Under the pieces are notes generated by a model, which was not told where the DNA came from, did not search any database, and saw only the letters and a list, made by a program, of their open reading frames with translations. The translations under genes were made by a program, and so were the position numbers. From contig NW_022985068.1 in the NCBI RefSeq assembly GCF_010015585.1, positions 186,001-250,000 of the forward strand: a DNA stretch of 64,000 nt, read 5' to 3'. How positions within the stretch are numbered: position 1 is the first letter of the stretch; every line of letters begins with the position of its first letter. Below, piece after piece: positions 34,684-47,179 of this stretch. Origin of the DNA: Eremomyces bilateralis CBS 781.70 (Eukaryota > Ascomycota > Dothideomycetes > Eremomycetales > Eremomycetaceae).

Positions 34684-35227
34684 TGGACCTCGTTGGGCCC
34701 TAGGGCATAGTATGAATTTCATTGTTGCTTGCGTAAACGGAGTCATGATTCATGTGTACGATGAAAGTAACCCTCGTTTATTAGACTTCTTCTCCTTTAT
34801 ATCGGTCGTCAAACTCGGGGAACTGCGGGCGAGATGGGAACAGGTTCAGATTAGCGAAGCATTAAAGATCTAATACACCAATGCCAGGATTTTGATAGCA
34901 TATCGAACATTTTTACGAGTCACGACTTCAATACAGTCGGTGGTGTCAGCGTGATCATGTACATGTCATCGAAGTTCTAATAATGTTTTAATTTGTCGTT
35001 CCATGACATTCATCGTCCTTCTCCAGGATGCGACCATATTTCCACGATAGTAAATCCTGCATCCCCAGAGAATGAAAAGCTATACACAACCGAAGAGTAA
35101 AAAGCACCGCGCTGAGCCCCGACTTTAGCAACCCTTGAGGGCATATGCACCCGAAAATCCATGGCCGTAACACCTGTAGCCCCGATACCTGTAGTTGTCT
35201 GTATCGTTTTCCGCCCCTCACTAACGT
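34684..35227. other. Intergenic between converging genes
   Basis: Holds the 3' untranslated regions of the sensor-like gene (+) and the reductase gene (-). Nothing else recognised. Confidence 0.5.
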
Positions 35228-37182
35228 CTACCAGCTAAAGCTCTCCTCCATAAACGTCACTGACCGATCCGTCATGTACGGCCGACACGCCGCTCGCACG
35301 TCGTCCGCGAGCTCGCCCACCCCGCAGCACGTCACCCCAACCGCGCCGATCGCAGTGTCCACCTCCTGCGTGATCAGCCGCCGGATGTCCGGGCGGCCCG
35401 GCATCATCTGCACGGAGCTGCTCGGCGAGTGGATCTCCCGATTGCTCTTCGGCCGCGTGATGAACAGCAGGATCTTTAGGATGTCACGTCGTTTCGGCAG
35501 CGCTAGGATCATCGTCATCCACTTGCGGATCCACTCGAGGTGTTCTGGTGATTGGATCACCCACACGAGCGTCACCTTGCGGGTCGCGCAGGTGCCGTTG
35601 CCGTACGCTGCCACTAGATCGCGCACGTGCGGCACTTGGTGCGTGATGCCGACGCCGGCGGCGAAGAGGAGGACGGTGCCGTACGAACGGAGGTCCTGGG
35701 AGCCGTAGGGGCCTTCAACGATGCCCCACGTGTGGATGAAGCCGGAGGGCTCGCGCTGGACACGGCGGTACATTTTCTCGGTGAAGCCCGTGCGTTTGCG
35801 GCAGATAAAGGAGAATGTGGTGGCGTGGACGGAGAGGACTTCGGAGCTGGTGATGGGGAGGACTTTTTCGCCGAGGGTCGTCATGCTGCTGGTGTTGGAT
35901 GCGCCGGCTTCGTCAGTCACGCCGACGACTTCTTCGTCGGACCAGGCGACGGTGAAGGGGTGGGAGGTCCAGAGGCCGATGGAGGGGATGTAGAGGTAGG
36001 CGTGTTGGCCCGGGCGGAAGGCCCATGGACGGGCGAGGCGGACGGTGACGCGGCAGGCATCGCCTGGGAGGAGCTCGAGAGTCGTTTGGGTACCTCCATT
36101 TCCGAAGTTGCGGTAGATGATACGGAAGATTCGTAATGTGCGCTAGCGAATGTCAGTCGTGCATATAAGCCATATTGGGGCGATTTACGACGCACCTCGC
36201 CAATCCAGATGATCATCAAGCCGATGAGGATATTCCTCAGCCAAACCTCTTTTGCGATGTGATACCACAAGGCACCGAGGGCCATGGCAGCTGCAATGAT
36301 ATGAAAATGAAGGAAGGTTTCGTAGAATGCGTGTCGAACCGCAGAAGGAGAGGTGAACAGGATCCATAGGAAGCCGGACATTGCCTGTTCCCGTTAGTAT
36401 GTGCGATATCTTTCCATCCTTTCGTGGATACGTACGATTGTGCCAGAAATCATCTTCATCGAAGACATGGACGCCTGAACCGCTGGCCACCCATTTGTTA
36501 GGACCTTCTTCGCCATCCAAGCCACCGTATGAATGACTGCTTGAATGATCGAAATGCGCCCGATCCACCGATGGATCAGGTTGAACGTGTCGAATGTGAT
36601 TCCGCAAAGAGGGATGAGGGGGTTGTTTCTCCCTGCCAACAGGAACAGTGGGAGCATGTTCATGACCGACAATATCCCCGTCCGACTAATAAGTTGCTTC
36701 AGGATCGTCTCCTGTCCGGCGTGCCACTCGATATTGTAGAAGCAGAAGAGCATCTGGAAACTGAAATAGCCGATCAGGAAAAGCATTTGGAACCGGCTCG
36801 GTAATGTGCCCATATTCATTACTGACGACAGCTTGAACTCTCGATGATGTCGCTTCCGGAATAAAGGCGCGTCCAGTAGGTGGCGTTTGACGCTTCCCCA
36901 GGTGGTATTTCGAAGAAGGAAGAATGCTTGCTGGTTCGTGCCCACGGACGCTATCAGGCGCATATATCGGCTTGAGAAGAGGACGACCGTAAAGATGGCG
37001 AGGGCAAGGATAATGCTCGACCAAGCAATATACATGTCTTTCACGAGACTCCTGTTCAGAGTGTCGGCGGGTGTGATTGTATTGTCATGGCCGCCGCCGC
37101 CACCGCTAGAGCCGCCGCTGGCGAGCACGACTGTGCTGGAGAAGCACAGAAGTGCCGAAGCAACTTTGAGCATTGAAGACAT
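35228..37182 (-). CDS. Ferric/cupric reductase-type transmembrane oxidoreductase (FRE/NOX-like)
   Basis: Membrane flavocytochrome that moves electrons from cytosolic NADPH through FAD and two hemes to metal ions outside. Exons 37182-36436, 36384-36196 and 36142-35228 give 616 aa. The start at 37182 gives a signal peptide (MSSMLKVASALLCFSSTVVL) followed by a Gly/Ser stretch. The ferric-reductase core has paired heme histidines (NLIHRWIGR and IQAVIHTVAW; then ETFLHFHIIAA and LWYHIAKEVW). Then come the FAD motif LWTSHPFTVAWSD (HPFT), the NADPH-binding GTVLLFAAGVGITHQ and a C-terminal GVTCCGVGELADDVR (CGxG-like). It ends in an aromatic residue (EESFSW), as in the family. Size and layout fit fungal metalloreductases better than superoxide-making NADPH oxidases. 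Confidence 0.92.
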
Positions 37183-40100
37183 CCTGAGACTGGGCGATTC
37201 GAGGAGCACTTCGATTGTGTAAAGGGAGGAAGAAGGAAGGAGGAAGTCCGAGGGTAATTTGGACCAAGTGGGTGCAATTTCACTTCCTCATGTGTGTTTT
37301 GAAGGATCGTGATATCTTTAAGCTGTTGAAGCGCAGCAACGTAACGAAGGTTGAGGATTTGAAGGACGCAAGGGATCGGTATGTGGCTGTTGACACTCGG
37401 CTCTGGATTACAGGAATGAATCAAAGAGACTCAAGCCACGATCACGATCCAAGAGATTTGACTCTTCGATTTCCTGCAAGCCAAGCCTGGGCTGTGAATT
37501 TGTATATCGGTTCAAATGAGTGTCTGAAGAGTGAATGTCGACCTGTATTCGTAATCAGTTGTCATTCACCATCACACCAAACAACACGTGTGTGAAGTAA
37601 TGAAGCTCGGCGGCACCAGCATGTGTCTTCACTTGAATGGTTTCATGCGGCCATACCATATACATTTGAGATATTGGAAACATGCATTGAGTCGGAACCG
37701 ATGGGGTAAAAGCACAGCGACACAGTTGGATGGCACTCACTCTAGGTCAGCACTGGTCGTCATGAAAGTAAAACCGGAACGACAGAAAGGGAATTGTATG
37801 CGGTCGAGATCGATCGAAATGGCACCGGGCCGTTCTTGATAAGGGAAGACCTCCTGGAGTCTTCTGATATATTCGATCTTTCCACGAAGAGCCTGGGACA
37901 TGAAAGGGAGAAGATGGCTGGTCCGGAAAGGGAGGGATGGTTCGAGGTAGAGAGGGGGATCGTCGTCAACGATGACGACCACACTGGAACCGAATGAATC
38001 AAATGAATGTAAAAAAGGTATCACCGGACACATTGAACGGCAAAGGAGAGGGTCTGAAAGAGAATGACGGCCTTGACCTTCGAACGAGAAGCGTAACGGA
38101 CAAAGTGGTGGAAGGTTGAGGTTGGGTAAAGCGACCTGATGTCGTTGACGCTACAGTTACACGAAACGCCACCGCATGACAAAGTTTGATAACGACAGGG
38201 CACAGCCTGCACTCTTCCTGCACCCAGGCCTGCAGACTTTAATTGCTGACTGCCAGGGGGAGGGGACCGCCTGGTCTGGCTTCGTATGCACGTTGCGGCA
38301 GGCCAGCAGCAAACGAATATCTACGTCCCCAGAACTGGAGTCGTGATTCGTGAGGGAAATGATGAGTGGACTCGCTCAGTGGACAGCCTGCCGCACAGCC
38401 TAACTGTTCTTAACTGTTCCCAAGACATTTGTCCGGAAATACCCCACAGATGTGCCGATTCGCAACGCTGACTGGTGGAGGATCGATCTTGAAACACATG
38501 GCGTCTGCAGCCAGCAAGTCCCTCCTTGGATCTACAGGGGCCCTCATGTGGTCTTTTTCGTAGTTCAGGCGGGCTTCAACACTGTTCTGCACTCCGCTGC
38601 AGGGCTTTGTTTCTGATCGGCAGTAGAGGAGACAAGAAGATTGAGGAGCAAGCCACGCGGGTTGCTTACTGGGTCGCTGGTTGCCGCTGTGAATCGTTGG
38701 GAGAAGGAAAAAGTTGGGGGTTGATGGGGAATCAAGTTTCCACTAACACGATTTCTCGGACTCTCTCTCACAGTGCTCCAATTCTCCATCAAGGATCCCA
38801 GATTCATCAGTGTAGGGTACGTATATTTCTTACTCCAGTCCCATTTCTTCTTTTTCTACCATGGTAAGTTTCATACCTCCCAGGTTCTCTTTGGCAAAAA
38901 CCGATGGGTCCATCAGCAGCATTGGACGTTAGCTGTTGGTGCTGAAGCAGGCCTCGTCAGTCGTCAGCCAGATTTCGCCGGACGAAATGACGAAATGACG
39001 AAGTCCAGCGGCGCTTCTGTTCCAAATTTCTATGCCATATCACACCCTCATATAGTCCGGTTCGTTCGGAAAACAAAGGGCTTCATGGCCATTTTCATGC
39101 GACAAAATACGCATCGGACTGGGTGTCCGCCTGTCCGGTAATTAATTTCTCCCTGCGAAGGGCAAATCTTCGGATCAATTCCCGAGCCTCCTTGTCATCT
39201 GGATGCATCTAGCATCATGCCTCCGGTCTTACCCTAAGTTATTCCGGAAGATCCCATTTCATCAGATCGTTCATCACGGATTCATGGCAACTTGTTTTGC
39301 CATTTGTCGCACAGACCTTTCAGACCAGATTAGCGGCTCATGCTTGTTCCAACTCTACATCATACTAATGAGGATGAAATTCTACACGTCACAAGCGCCC
39401 GTCATATCCACCAGTCATTCCATTTGTCGCTTTGCCATGGCGCCTCTCTGTCACCTTTGTCGAGTTTGGTAAATTACAAGTCAAACTTTGGTAGTACGGG
39501 ATGAGACATCGGATGGAGGGAACTATTGATTCAAGGTGATGGAGGTGGGCGTGATAGTGGTTGAAACATGCCTCGTTTGAACATCGATATGGCCGTTTCG
39601 ACCGATTCGTTTCTACATCCCCAATTCCACCTTCTCATTCGCACGTCTCATGTAATCTCCGATAACAAGGAATGTTTGGTTGTTGTTGTTTTTGTACCTA
39701 TTGCTTTGTCTCAATAATATGAAGCCAGGCCTTTGTTTTTCATATCATTGACTGCTACCATCTATCAAGTCCTCTGCTCGGTGTCCATTTGATATCATAT
39801 TCTCTTTCTTTATGCTAGCGTCCTTGATTTCAGCTTCGCTTAATCAGAGTTCGGATGCGTCCGCCATAGACGATGTCAATATTGTGGCTGGGAACATACG
39901 TCACTGGGGATACCGACGGCGTCTCAACACTTCTCGCTTGTACAGCTTCTATGGCTGTGTGATGTGTCGCCGTCATTCCCTGCAATCTTTCCGAGCAAGG
40001 CCAGTTTAACACCACATGAGATGGCGGGAGACTCGAGCAATCCATGTATCGCCCGCAATCGGTACGCATTTGACATGACTTTGGTTTCCGCCTAATGCCT

Positions 40101-42243
40101 GGTTTGGACCATATCCGGAGAGGATACCTCTCTCCACGATCCCTTCCCCATCACGTCACTAGGTCCTACAATCATGGTATCGAAGTCCTCGTTCGCAGCC
40201 AATCTCAAGCTCTACTGCGCTTGTCGACAGCAGAAACGCAGAGTAGTCCCTGCTGAGCGACTTTGGGTTTGAGGACTCTGGTAGTGAGTGTTCACAGGAG
40301 GTAGATTCCACAACATCTTGTCAAATGTATGTATCAAATGGGCGCGACCAGCAGCACACCAACACATCCGACACAGGCCAGAAAATTATAGGCATGCAGT
40401 GCTTAGGAGATTGAATAACACGACGTATGCCCTTCCCTGAAAACATGGTGGGAACACAAACCACGAAATATGCACCCCGGTATGTATTGTATGACCATGC
40501 ATATAATTATAAATTATCTTGGGTTCAGGGTTGTTGATCTTTGAAAAGCTACCTTAGGGATTTACACTGCCACGAAGTCATTTTCCGCCAGAATTGAATG
40601 GCCCTCTTTTCCTCAAATATATTTCGTACAGGGGGGTTAAAAAGGGGGAGTGCCTGGACTCTGGACTCCGGACCCCAAACAGACGTGGAATCACATGCTT
40701 CCTCTCTTCCTCACTCTCATGCTATCAGGATCTTTCACCATCACCTCGCCTTTATTGACCATAATATTTTATTACAAGTCACTAAGCACCTAGCGAATAG
40801 TACCCTAAATTGCTCTGATCGCTTGTATACATCGAGAGACATGTATCTTATGGTTCACATCTCCAGTGCGACCTGGCAGCTAAAGCAGAACGGGAGAAGG
40901 GAATGCTTCAAATGCCACCGACCTAGGCATGGGTACGGCAACAATGACCCCAACCCTTCCGAATATGTTAGTGTCCGGCAAAGGAGAAGGAGGAGTAAGA
41001 CGCAAAAACCCGACCGTGCCTTTCTTCCCTTCATATTTTGGACTTGCTTCCGGTCACCGAACGGAGCGTACGGTATCTATCCCATTCAAAGTCTTTTCTT
41101 CTCTTTCCTCCAGAGTCTTTCGTTCATAGACTTGACTCACTATCTTCCTTCAAGATTTTCGTATCAACTTACAGGCCTTAAACTTATCAAAAAATCAGGT
41201 TTCCTTGTCCTATATACATGTCGAATCACTCATTTGTTTCGTCGTTTGATATTCATACTTCTGTGTCTACGTTTGAGCCCATTTTCTCACCCTCGTTGTT
41301 TTAAGTTTCTGAATAGTTCAGTCTACCAATTCCCTAGATTGGGGCCATGGAATCATTGTGTTGTAGCGTTCGGCATTTGATTGCATCTGACTGAGACCAC
41401 TAGTACGGTGCAAGTCTAGGAGTATCGTCCCTTTTGGCATGCGAGATGATCCAGCTTACTATAAGCTAGCAGCTAATAGCTTTGCTCATACCGCCCAATC
41501 CAGGTACGTTCGATTGGGATTTGGCCTTTGTGCTGATCATCGTCTTGCTCTGAAGTGCCTCCTTGCAAGAGAGTCCAAAGATGGTCAAGAGTTGACAGCA
41601 ATTTTCAAGGCTTTATATAGCTACTACAGCGCTGTTGGGGAACTAAGATTGATTCTCATGCAGTAAATACTTGATAGACTTAGCATAGCGGAATATCGAG
41701 TGTATAAACAGAAGAGAGCAATATTAAGGGGTTTTGTATGTTAGGAGACATAATAAGAACATTGGTCATGTGATCGAGCAATTCTCGCTGCATACATGTA
41801 TCGAATGGGTGTCACTGTCTTGTAATATGGACAGTGACCTTAAGAAATAGAATCCTATGGATTATAAGCTTATAAATATAATTCAATAACCCTCTAACCA
41901 TTTGTTGTGCCTATTTATCGAAACCGTCGATTGGTGAAGTCAACATGATGTGTGACGTACGGTACCTGAAGTTTGAGGCACCAACTTGATGAGACGTAAA
42001 ATTCCACTGTCCAAGATCCGACACCTTCAGCCTCAATTTACATCTCCCCTAAACAGTGGCCAGTCATTCCGCTAAGCATAAAAATCGAATCGGATCAATA
42101 GAGAATTCCATTCTACTCCGTACTAAAGTGTCATCGCCCGCAAAGCTTTCAGGTGTCCCGCCGGACCTCTCTTCGCACCAGTCATCGTGCGACCTCAGCC
42201 CTTCAATCACCTATAACGAAGCTTCAGGAGTCTATCAATTCAG
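37183..42243. other. Five-kilobase gene-poor stretch
   Basis: No gene I can support. The longest open frame is 260 codons at 40598-41380 (+), with no family signal. Much of 38.7-41.4 kb is C/T-rich on the plus strand, like a long fungal promoter or untranslated leader. No repeats or transposon ends were seen by eye. A short gene with many introns, or a noncoding transcript, could be missed here. Confidence 0.45.
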
Positions 42244-43437
42244 ATGGGTAAAGGCCGGGATAATCGCAGGCGCGAAGCCGCAGGCGGTGGGCCGCCGAGT
42301 CGTGAGATGATGGTCTCGAAGAAACTCAGCTGGCTGTTACGGCACGGGGCAGAAAAGGAGGGATTGAAGTTGGGCGTGGGCGGATACGTGAACGCTGCTG
42401 ATGCGGTAAGTTGCGGAAGATTTTCGTGGAAATCATTTCGGGTCTTTTAGAGAAGGCCGTTCATTTTATTTTTATTTTTCTGTCAATTGCGTTTGAATAT
42501 TCAGCAATGTTGTGTCAAGTCCCTGGGTTGCTGCTTTTATATGCGCGGATCCAGCATCGCCCCCATATATTCGCCAGAAACATCTCAATCAAACCCAGAG
42601 ACGGCAAACCCGTTACCGACCCCCAACTAACTTTCCCAGCTCAACACCCGCTGCCTTAAATCCCTCAAAGTCACCTTCGACGAACTCCAAACTGCCGTCG
42701 CCACCTCCGACAAGCAGCGCTTCTCCCTCATTCCCGTCGCCGAAGGCCCTAGCAGCACGTCATCCTCCCCCTCCACCGACACCACCGACTCGCCCACCAT
42801 TACCGTGCAATCCACCACTCCTTCCACCACCCCGCAGCAAGCCCCCGCGCCCCCCGCGCCCCACGACGACCCCTCCCCCCCCCCCTCTCCCGCCGCCGCG
42901 ACCCCCGCGCTCGCACCCACCGACCCGCGGAACTACCTCCTCCGCGCGAACCAAGGTCACAGCCTGCAAGTGAACAGCGAGCATCTACTACGGCCGGTAG
43001 AGTTGAGTGCGACGGGGGGCCCGCGAGACGACTGGCCGCCGATGGTGGTGCACGGGACGTCGCAGGCGGCGTGGGAGCTGATCCTGGCGAGCGGGGGTCT
43101 GAAGCGGATGGGGCGGGTGCACGTGCATTTCGCGACGGGGGTGACGGGGGACTTGGCACATTTGCTGGAAAAGGGAGAGACGGGTGGGGTAGGGGGGAAG
43201 GAGGGAGATGTGGATTTGCCGCAGGTGATTTCGGGGATGCGGCGGTCGGTGGCGGTGTTGATCTTTGTGGATTTGGAGAAGGCGTTGAAGGCGGGGTTGA
43301 AGTTTTGGAGGAGCGAGAACGATGTCATCTTGAGTGAGGGGGATGAGGACGGGGTGGTAAAGAGCGAGTTCTTCCACCGGGTGGTGGATAGAAGCGGTCG
43401 AATTCTTATGGTTAATGGCGAGGTGATCGAGGAGTAG
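42244..43437 (+). CDS. tpt1: tRNA 2'-phosphotransferase (Tpt1/KptA family)
   Basis: Removes the 2'-phosphate left at the splice junction after tRNA ligation, transferring it to NAD. Exons 42244-42405 and 42640-43437 give 319 aa. Family motifs are in order: KKLSWLLRHGAEKEGL at the start, GYVNAADALNTRCLKSL across the splice, LLRANQGHSLQVNSEHL, VVHGTSQAAWELIL, HVHFATGV, and SVAVLIFVDLEKAL near the end. A Ser/Thr/Pro-rich insert of about 60 residues separates the N-terminal lobe from the catalytic one and makes the protein longer than most. The 234-nt intron is the longest I placed in this window. It converges on the PROPPIN gene, leaving only 37 bp between stop codons. A tRNA gene with an intron lies 8 kb downstream. 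Confidence 0.93.
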
Positions 43438-43474
43438 ACCACCACTTTCCTGGAGTACAAATACAGCGAAAGAG

Positions 43475-44857
43475 TTACAAGTCCATGTACCTCCTCCAGC
43501 CAAGCCGAACACAAGTGCGCTTATTCTCCGCGCCTACTCTAATGGCGTACTTCTCCCATCGAGCATCAAACCCGGCGCCAACCACGTGCAGATCCTCATC
43601 GGTCGTCCATCCAATGAGTCCTTTGACCGGTTTGATTCCAGGTCCGCACCATTCCCGCTTGTTTTTCATGGCACCCACGAACTCCTCTTCCTCATCCACG
43701 CTTTCGAAATGCGCGGTTGCAAAGGAATAGTGGTCCGAAAAAAGCCGTGGCATCCCGGGTATCTGTGCCAGAAGCCCGTATTTCTGTTGCGTTTCTGAAG
43801 GACCTGGAGCATCGATGATCACTCCATCTCCACTGGACGTATATGACGCGGCCGATGGGGAAGCCGAACGTTTGGTAGCCGATCCCGATCGTTGTCGAAC
43901 AGCTTCAGTATTCGCTCCTGGGCTGAGGACCTCCTCCAGATCGAAGATGTGCAAGGTCGACTTGTCCGAGGTCACCGCAAGGTACTTGTTTGACGGAGAA
44001 ATGGCCAGGGAGAAGATGGTGGAATACTCCACTCCGCGACGGAGTTCCGCGAGCTTGCTGCAGTTCGAAGTCGACCACACGCGGATGAGGGTGCCAGTTT
44101 TGCTAGCCGACACCAAGATCTCCTCGTCGTTGCTCAAGCTGATGGCCTGGAGGGCGCTGTTGTGGGCGGGGATGATGCTAACATTGCGTGTTTTGAGATC
44201 GACAAGACGGATTTGGCCAGAAGTGCTTGCAGGGAACGCGTAGAGCCGCTTGCCAAGGCAGCATAACCCCAAAGGATTACTCGCCGTGTCCAAAGATTGC
44301 AGGAGTTCTGGGCGATCTTTAAACGTGTAGAGAGTCATGCCGCCCTCGAATATGACCACCAAGTACTCTCCTGACAATCGAACGCCGAGAACGGTTGCGC
44401 CGAACTCCATAAAGAGGAAGATCTTTCCTGTAATATTGTTGATGACTTGGATCTGCGCGACAGTCAGTCCAATGCTTCCATGGTATGACAGGCAAGCACT
44501 CACTCGGTTCGGAGGAAATTGCGGGTTCTTTCCACCTCCAACCAGTATTATATATTGGGTGCGCCTGAGGAGCCGGACATGTCCAAGTCCGCCATCGAAT
44601 TCTACAGTATCGTCAACATTGGATGTACCGCAGCGGACACGGCGTACAACGAACCGACGTCGGCGAGGTTCTCGCATGTCTTGGTCTCGTACACTACAAA
44701 CGGTCAATATCGTGCTGTTGGACACGACGGAGATAGGGCCAGACATACTGCGATATCCATCCTCCAGGGCGGCTGTGAAGACCTCCCAGGTGTCATTGAA
44801 TAAGACATTGTTGACTACCGGGCCTAAGGCTTGGTTAATGGGATGTCTAGTGTTCAT
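43475..44857 (-). CDS. hsv2: PROPPIN, Atg18-family phosphoinositide-binding WD40 protein (Hsv2 type)
   Basis: Seven-bladed propeller that binds PI3P and PI(3,5)P2 and works in micro-autophagy. Starts MNTRHPINQALGPVVNNVLF at 44857; a Met just upstream is also possible. The second intron (44453-44503) is clear and joins PPNR to IQVINNI. A 69-nt in-frame intron at 44680-44748 is likely, since removal gives DGYR followed by MREPRRRR; protein length is 420 aa with it removed, 443 without. Conserved segments are YIILVGGGKNPQFPPN, SALQAISLSNDEEILVSAS and the lipid-binding LRRG in KLAELRRGVEYSTIFSL. LRRG rather than FRRG favours the Hsv2/WIPI3-4 branch over Atg18 proper. A Ser-rich loop follows DLEEVLSPGANTEAV. 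It is divergent from the septin gene. Confidence 0.9.
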   Translation of the reverse strand: MNTRHPINQALGPVVNNVLFNDTWEVFTAALEDGYRSMSGPISVVSNSTILTVCSVRDQDMREPRRRRFVVRRVRCGTSNVDDTVEFDGGLGHVRLLRRTQYIILVGGGKNPQFPPNRVSACLSYHGSIGLTVAQIQVINNITGKIFLFMEFGATVLGVRLSGEYLVVIFEGGMTLYTFKDRPELLQSLDTASNPLGLCCLGKRLYAFPASTSGQIRLVDLKTRNVSIIPAHNSALQAISLSNDEEILVSASKTGTLIRVWSTSNCSKLAELRRGVEYSTIFSLAISPSNKYLAVTSDKSTLHIFDLEEVLSPGANTEAVRQRSGSATKRSASPSAASYTSSGDGVIIDAPGPSETQQKYGLLAQIPGMPRLFSDHYSFATAHFESVDEEEEFVGAMKNKREWCGPGIKPVKGLIGWTTDEDLHVVGAGFDARWEKYAIRVGAENKRTCVRLGWRRYMDL

Positions 44858-45632
44858 CATGGAGATGTGCACGAGGTGGGAAGGCTCCGAGTATGCAGTA
44901 GATGTCTCTATAGGTATGCAAATAAAGAAGAGGTATAATAGGATATAATTGAAGAAGTGGCCAGGCGGGAGCGGTCAGGTATAGTCCCAGGCCGACGAAT
45001 GTCGCTCACATTCAGGTTCGTCTTCAGTTGCGGGAAAGATATATGCGACTGGAACCATCTTGTTCAATTCTAGCCCAAAGGATAAAAGCCTAGGGGATAA
45101 ATAGCGATTGGTATGAATGGTGAAGCAGTCATAATAGTTGAAAGGAAGAAACAAGAATACAAAGATGAATTGAAGGTCGAATTCACTAAGAAGCACCGAC
45201 GTCCGCCTGATAGAGGCATGAGCCCATGACGGAGCCAAGGAGAGCAACCACGAGCTCAGGGCTGCTGAGCTAATCCCCTTAATGCAACCTTACTGCCTTA
45301 TCGCCTTACATATGGCACTGGCACGTGCACGTCGCGCACGGATCTCTACTCATCTCTTCCGGGGTCCCAGGTTTCCATGGGCGCTGGAACAACAGATTCT
45401 CCCCAGCCGAGCTCTCCAGAGCCCGTCCGAAAAGGGGAAGGTGCAATTGAACCCCTTAGACCGTGCAACTTCATGTTTCTCTCCTGGCTCTCCAGATTTC
45501 TGTTGTTGCTTCAAGCTGTCATTTTCCCTCCACTCCCTCTATCCCCTCTCCACCCATCCTGTTCACCATTCAGTCAACCGTAACCGCGTTTGTCGCGTAC
45601 CTTTCACACTCCGAATCCGTTACTATCGTGTC
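44858..45632. promoter_or_regulatory. Divergent promoter region of hsv2 and septin genes
   Basis: About 775 bp between the two start codons. The part next to the septin gene is C/T-rich on the plus strand (45470-45600), as in many fungal leaders. No specific site was assigned. Confidence 0.5.
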
Positions 45633-47179
45633 ATGTCTTCTCCAATGAATGCGGTACGTCCCATGCGCCATCCCTTGCTCCTCGAAGCTTCGTGGAGGTT
45701 AGCCCGGATTCTAATGTTCGGGAATATAGATCAAGATCCGCAGGAAGAAAAATGTCAAGAAGGGCATTCAGTTCTGCCTGATGGTGTGCGGTGCCTCGGG
45801 CACAGGTAAGCCATGTTCCTCCGTTGCCCGATAACCTGTTTGCTAATCAGTCGCCCGCAATTCAGGCAGAACAACCTTCGTCAATACCCTCTGCGGCAAG
45901 AAGGTCCTTGAGCACTTGGACTGTGAAGATCCCACTACTGCTCATGTTGAAGAGGGTGTGAAGATCAAGCCAATCACCGTCGGTACGCAACATCGTATTC
46001 CATGGAACCTTGCCGATACGGACACCTTTTGAAACACCGCACACGTGGCTTGCAGCAGTACGCTGACATAAATCGCCCAGAACTAGAGCTCGATGAGGAG
46101 GGGACGCGCATTTCATTGACAATCGTCGACACTCCGGGATTTGGTGACCAAATCGACAACGAAGCAAGGTCAGTGCTCGCCGTAGCATCGGACGAGGAAG
46201 GAGCTGACTGACCAAAACAGCTTCTCCGAAATCGTTGGGTATCTCGAGAGGCAATATGACGACATTCTCGCCGAAGAGTCAAGGATCAAGCGTAATCCTC
46301 GATTCCGAGACAATCGAGTCCATGTTCTCCTTTACTTCATCACCCCAACTGGTCATGGGTAAGTGACCACGAATCAGCATGCGATCATCAGTTTGCTAAG
46401 CCACGTGGAACAGTCTCCGTGAACTCGACATCGAACTCATGAAGCGCCTCTCGCCCCGCGTCAATGTCATCCCTGTCATCGGCAAGGCCGATTCGCTCAC
46501 TCCCGCCGAGTTGGCCGAGTCCAAGCGATTGGTCATGGAGGACATCGAGCACTATCGCATCCCGGTATACAACTTCCCCTACGACATCGAGGAGGATGAC
46601 GAGGACACCGTGGAGGAGAATGCAGAGCTCCGAGGCTTGATGCCATTCGCCATTGTCGGATCGGAAGATATCGTGGAAGTGCACGGCCGGAAGGTCCGCG
46701 CGAGACAGTACCCGTGGGGTATCGTTGAGGTCGACAATCCCCGACACTCCGATTTCCTGGCCGTTCGTAGTGCCCTGCTGCACAGCCATCTTGCCGATCT
46801 CAAGGAAATCACCCATGACTTCCTGTACGAGAACTATCGTACCGAAAAGCTCAGCAAGAGTGTGGAGGGTGGTGCCGCAGCGTACGTATTCTGTTCCCAT
46901 CATGCATTTCGGGCCCCAATCTAACCGCGTCACAGAGATTCATCCATGAACCCCGAGGATCTCGCCTCCCAATCCGTCCGGCTCAAGGAGGAGCAACTCC
47001 GCCGCGAAGAGGAGAAACTGCGCGAGATCGAATCCAAGGTGCAGCGCGAGATCCAGGAGAAACGACAGGAGCTGCTTGCACGCGAGAGCCAGCTCAAGGA
47101 GATCGAGGCCCGGATGCACCGCGAGCAGCTGGCGGTCTCGAACATGGCGTCGCCCGAGCTGCGCGACGAGGAGGCATGA
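45633..47179 (+). CDS. aspA: Septin of the Cdc11/AspA group
   Basis: Filament-forming GTPase-fold protein for septation and branching sites. Seven exons: 45633-45653, 45730-45805, 45866-45982, 46081-46168, 46221-46358, 46414-46881 and 46936-47179, giving 383 aa. It begins MSSPMNA then IKIRRKKNVKKGIQFCLMV. The P-loop reads GASGTGRTT, with Arg where active septins have Lys; this is seen in Cdc11-type subunits, which are thought not to hydrolyse GTP. Next come TIVDTPGFGDQIDNEASF, YLERQYDDILAEESRIKRN, VIGKADSLTP and the septin unique element with PWGIVEVDNPRHSDF. The last exon is a coiled coil (about 65 residues of Glu, Arg and Lys heptads). The first exon codes only seven residues. Confidence 0.95.

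Noticed and set aside
35627-36136. 169-codon Gly/Asp/Glu-rich plus-strand frame
   Set aside because: Antisense to the third exon of the reductase gene.
40598-41380. 260-codon open frame on the plus strand
   Set aside because: No domain, no homologous look, odd composition rich in Phe, Leu, Ser and Arg as expected of translated C/T-rich noncoding DNA. Kept only as part of the gene-poor finding.
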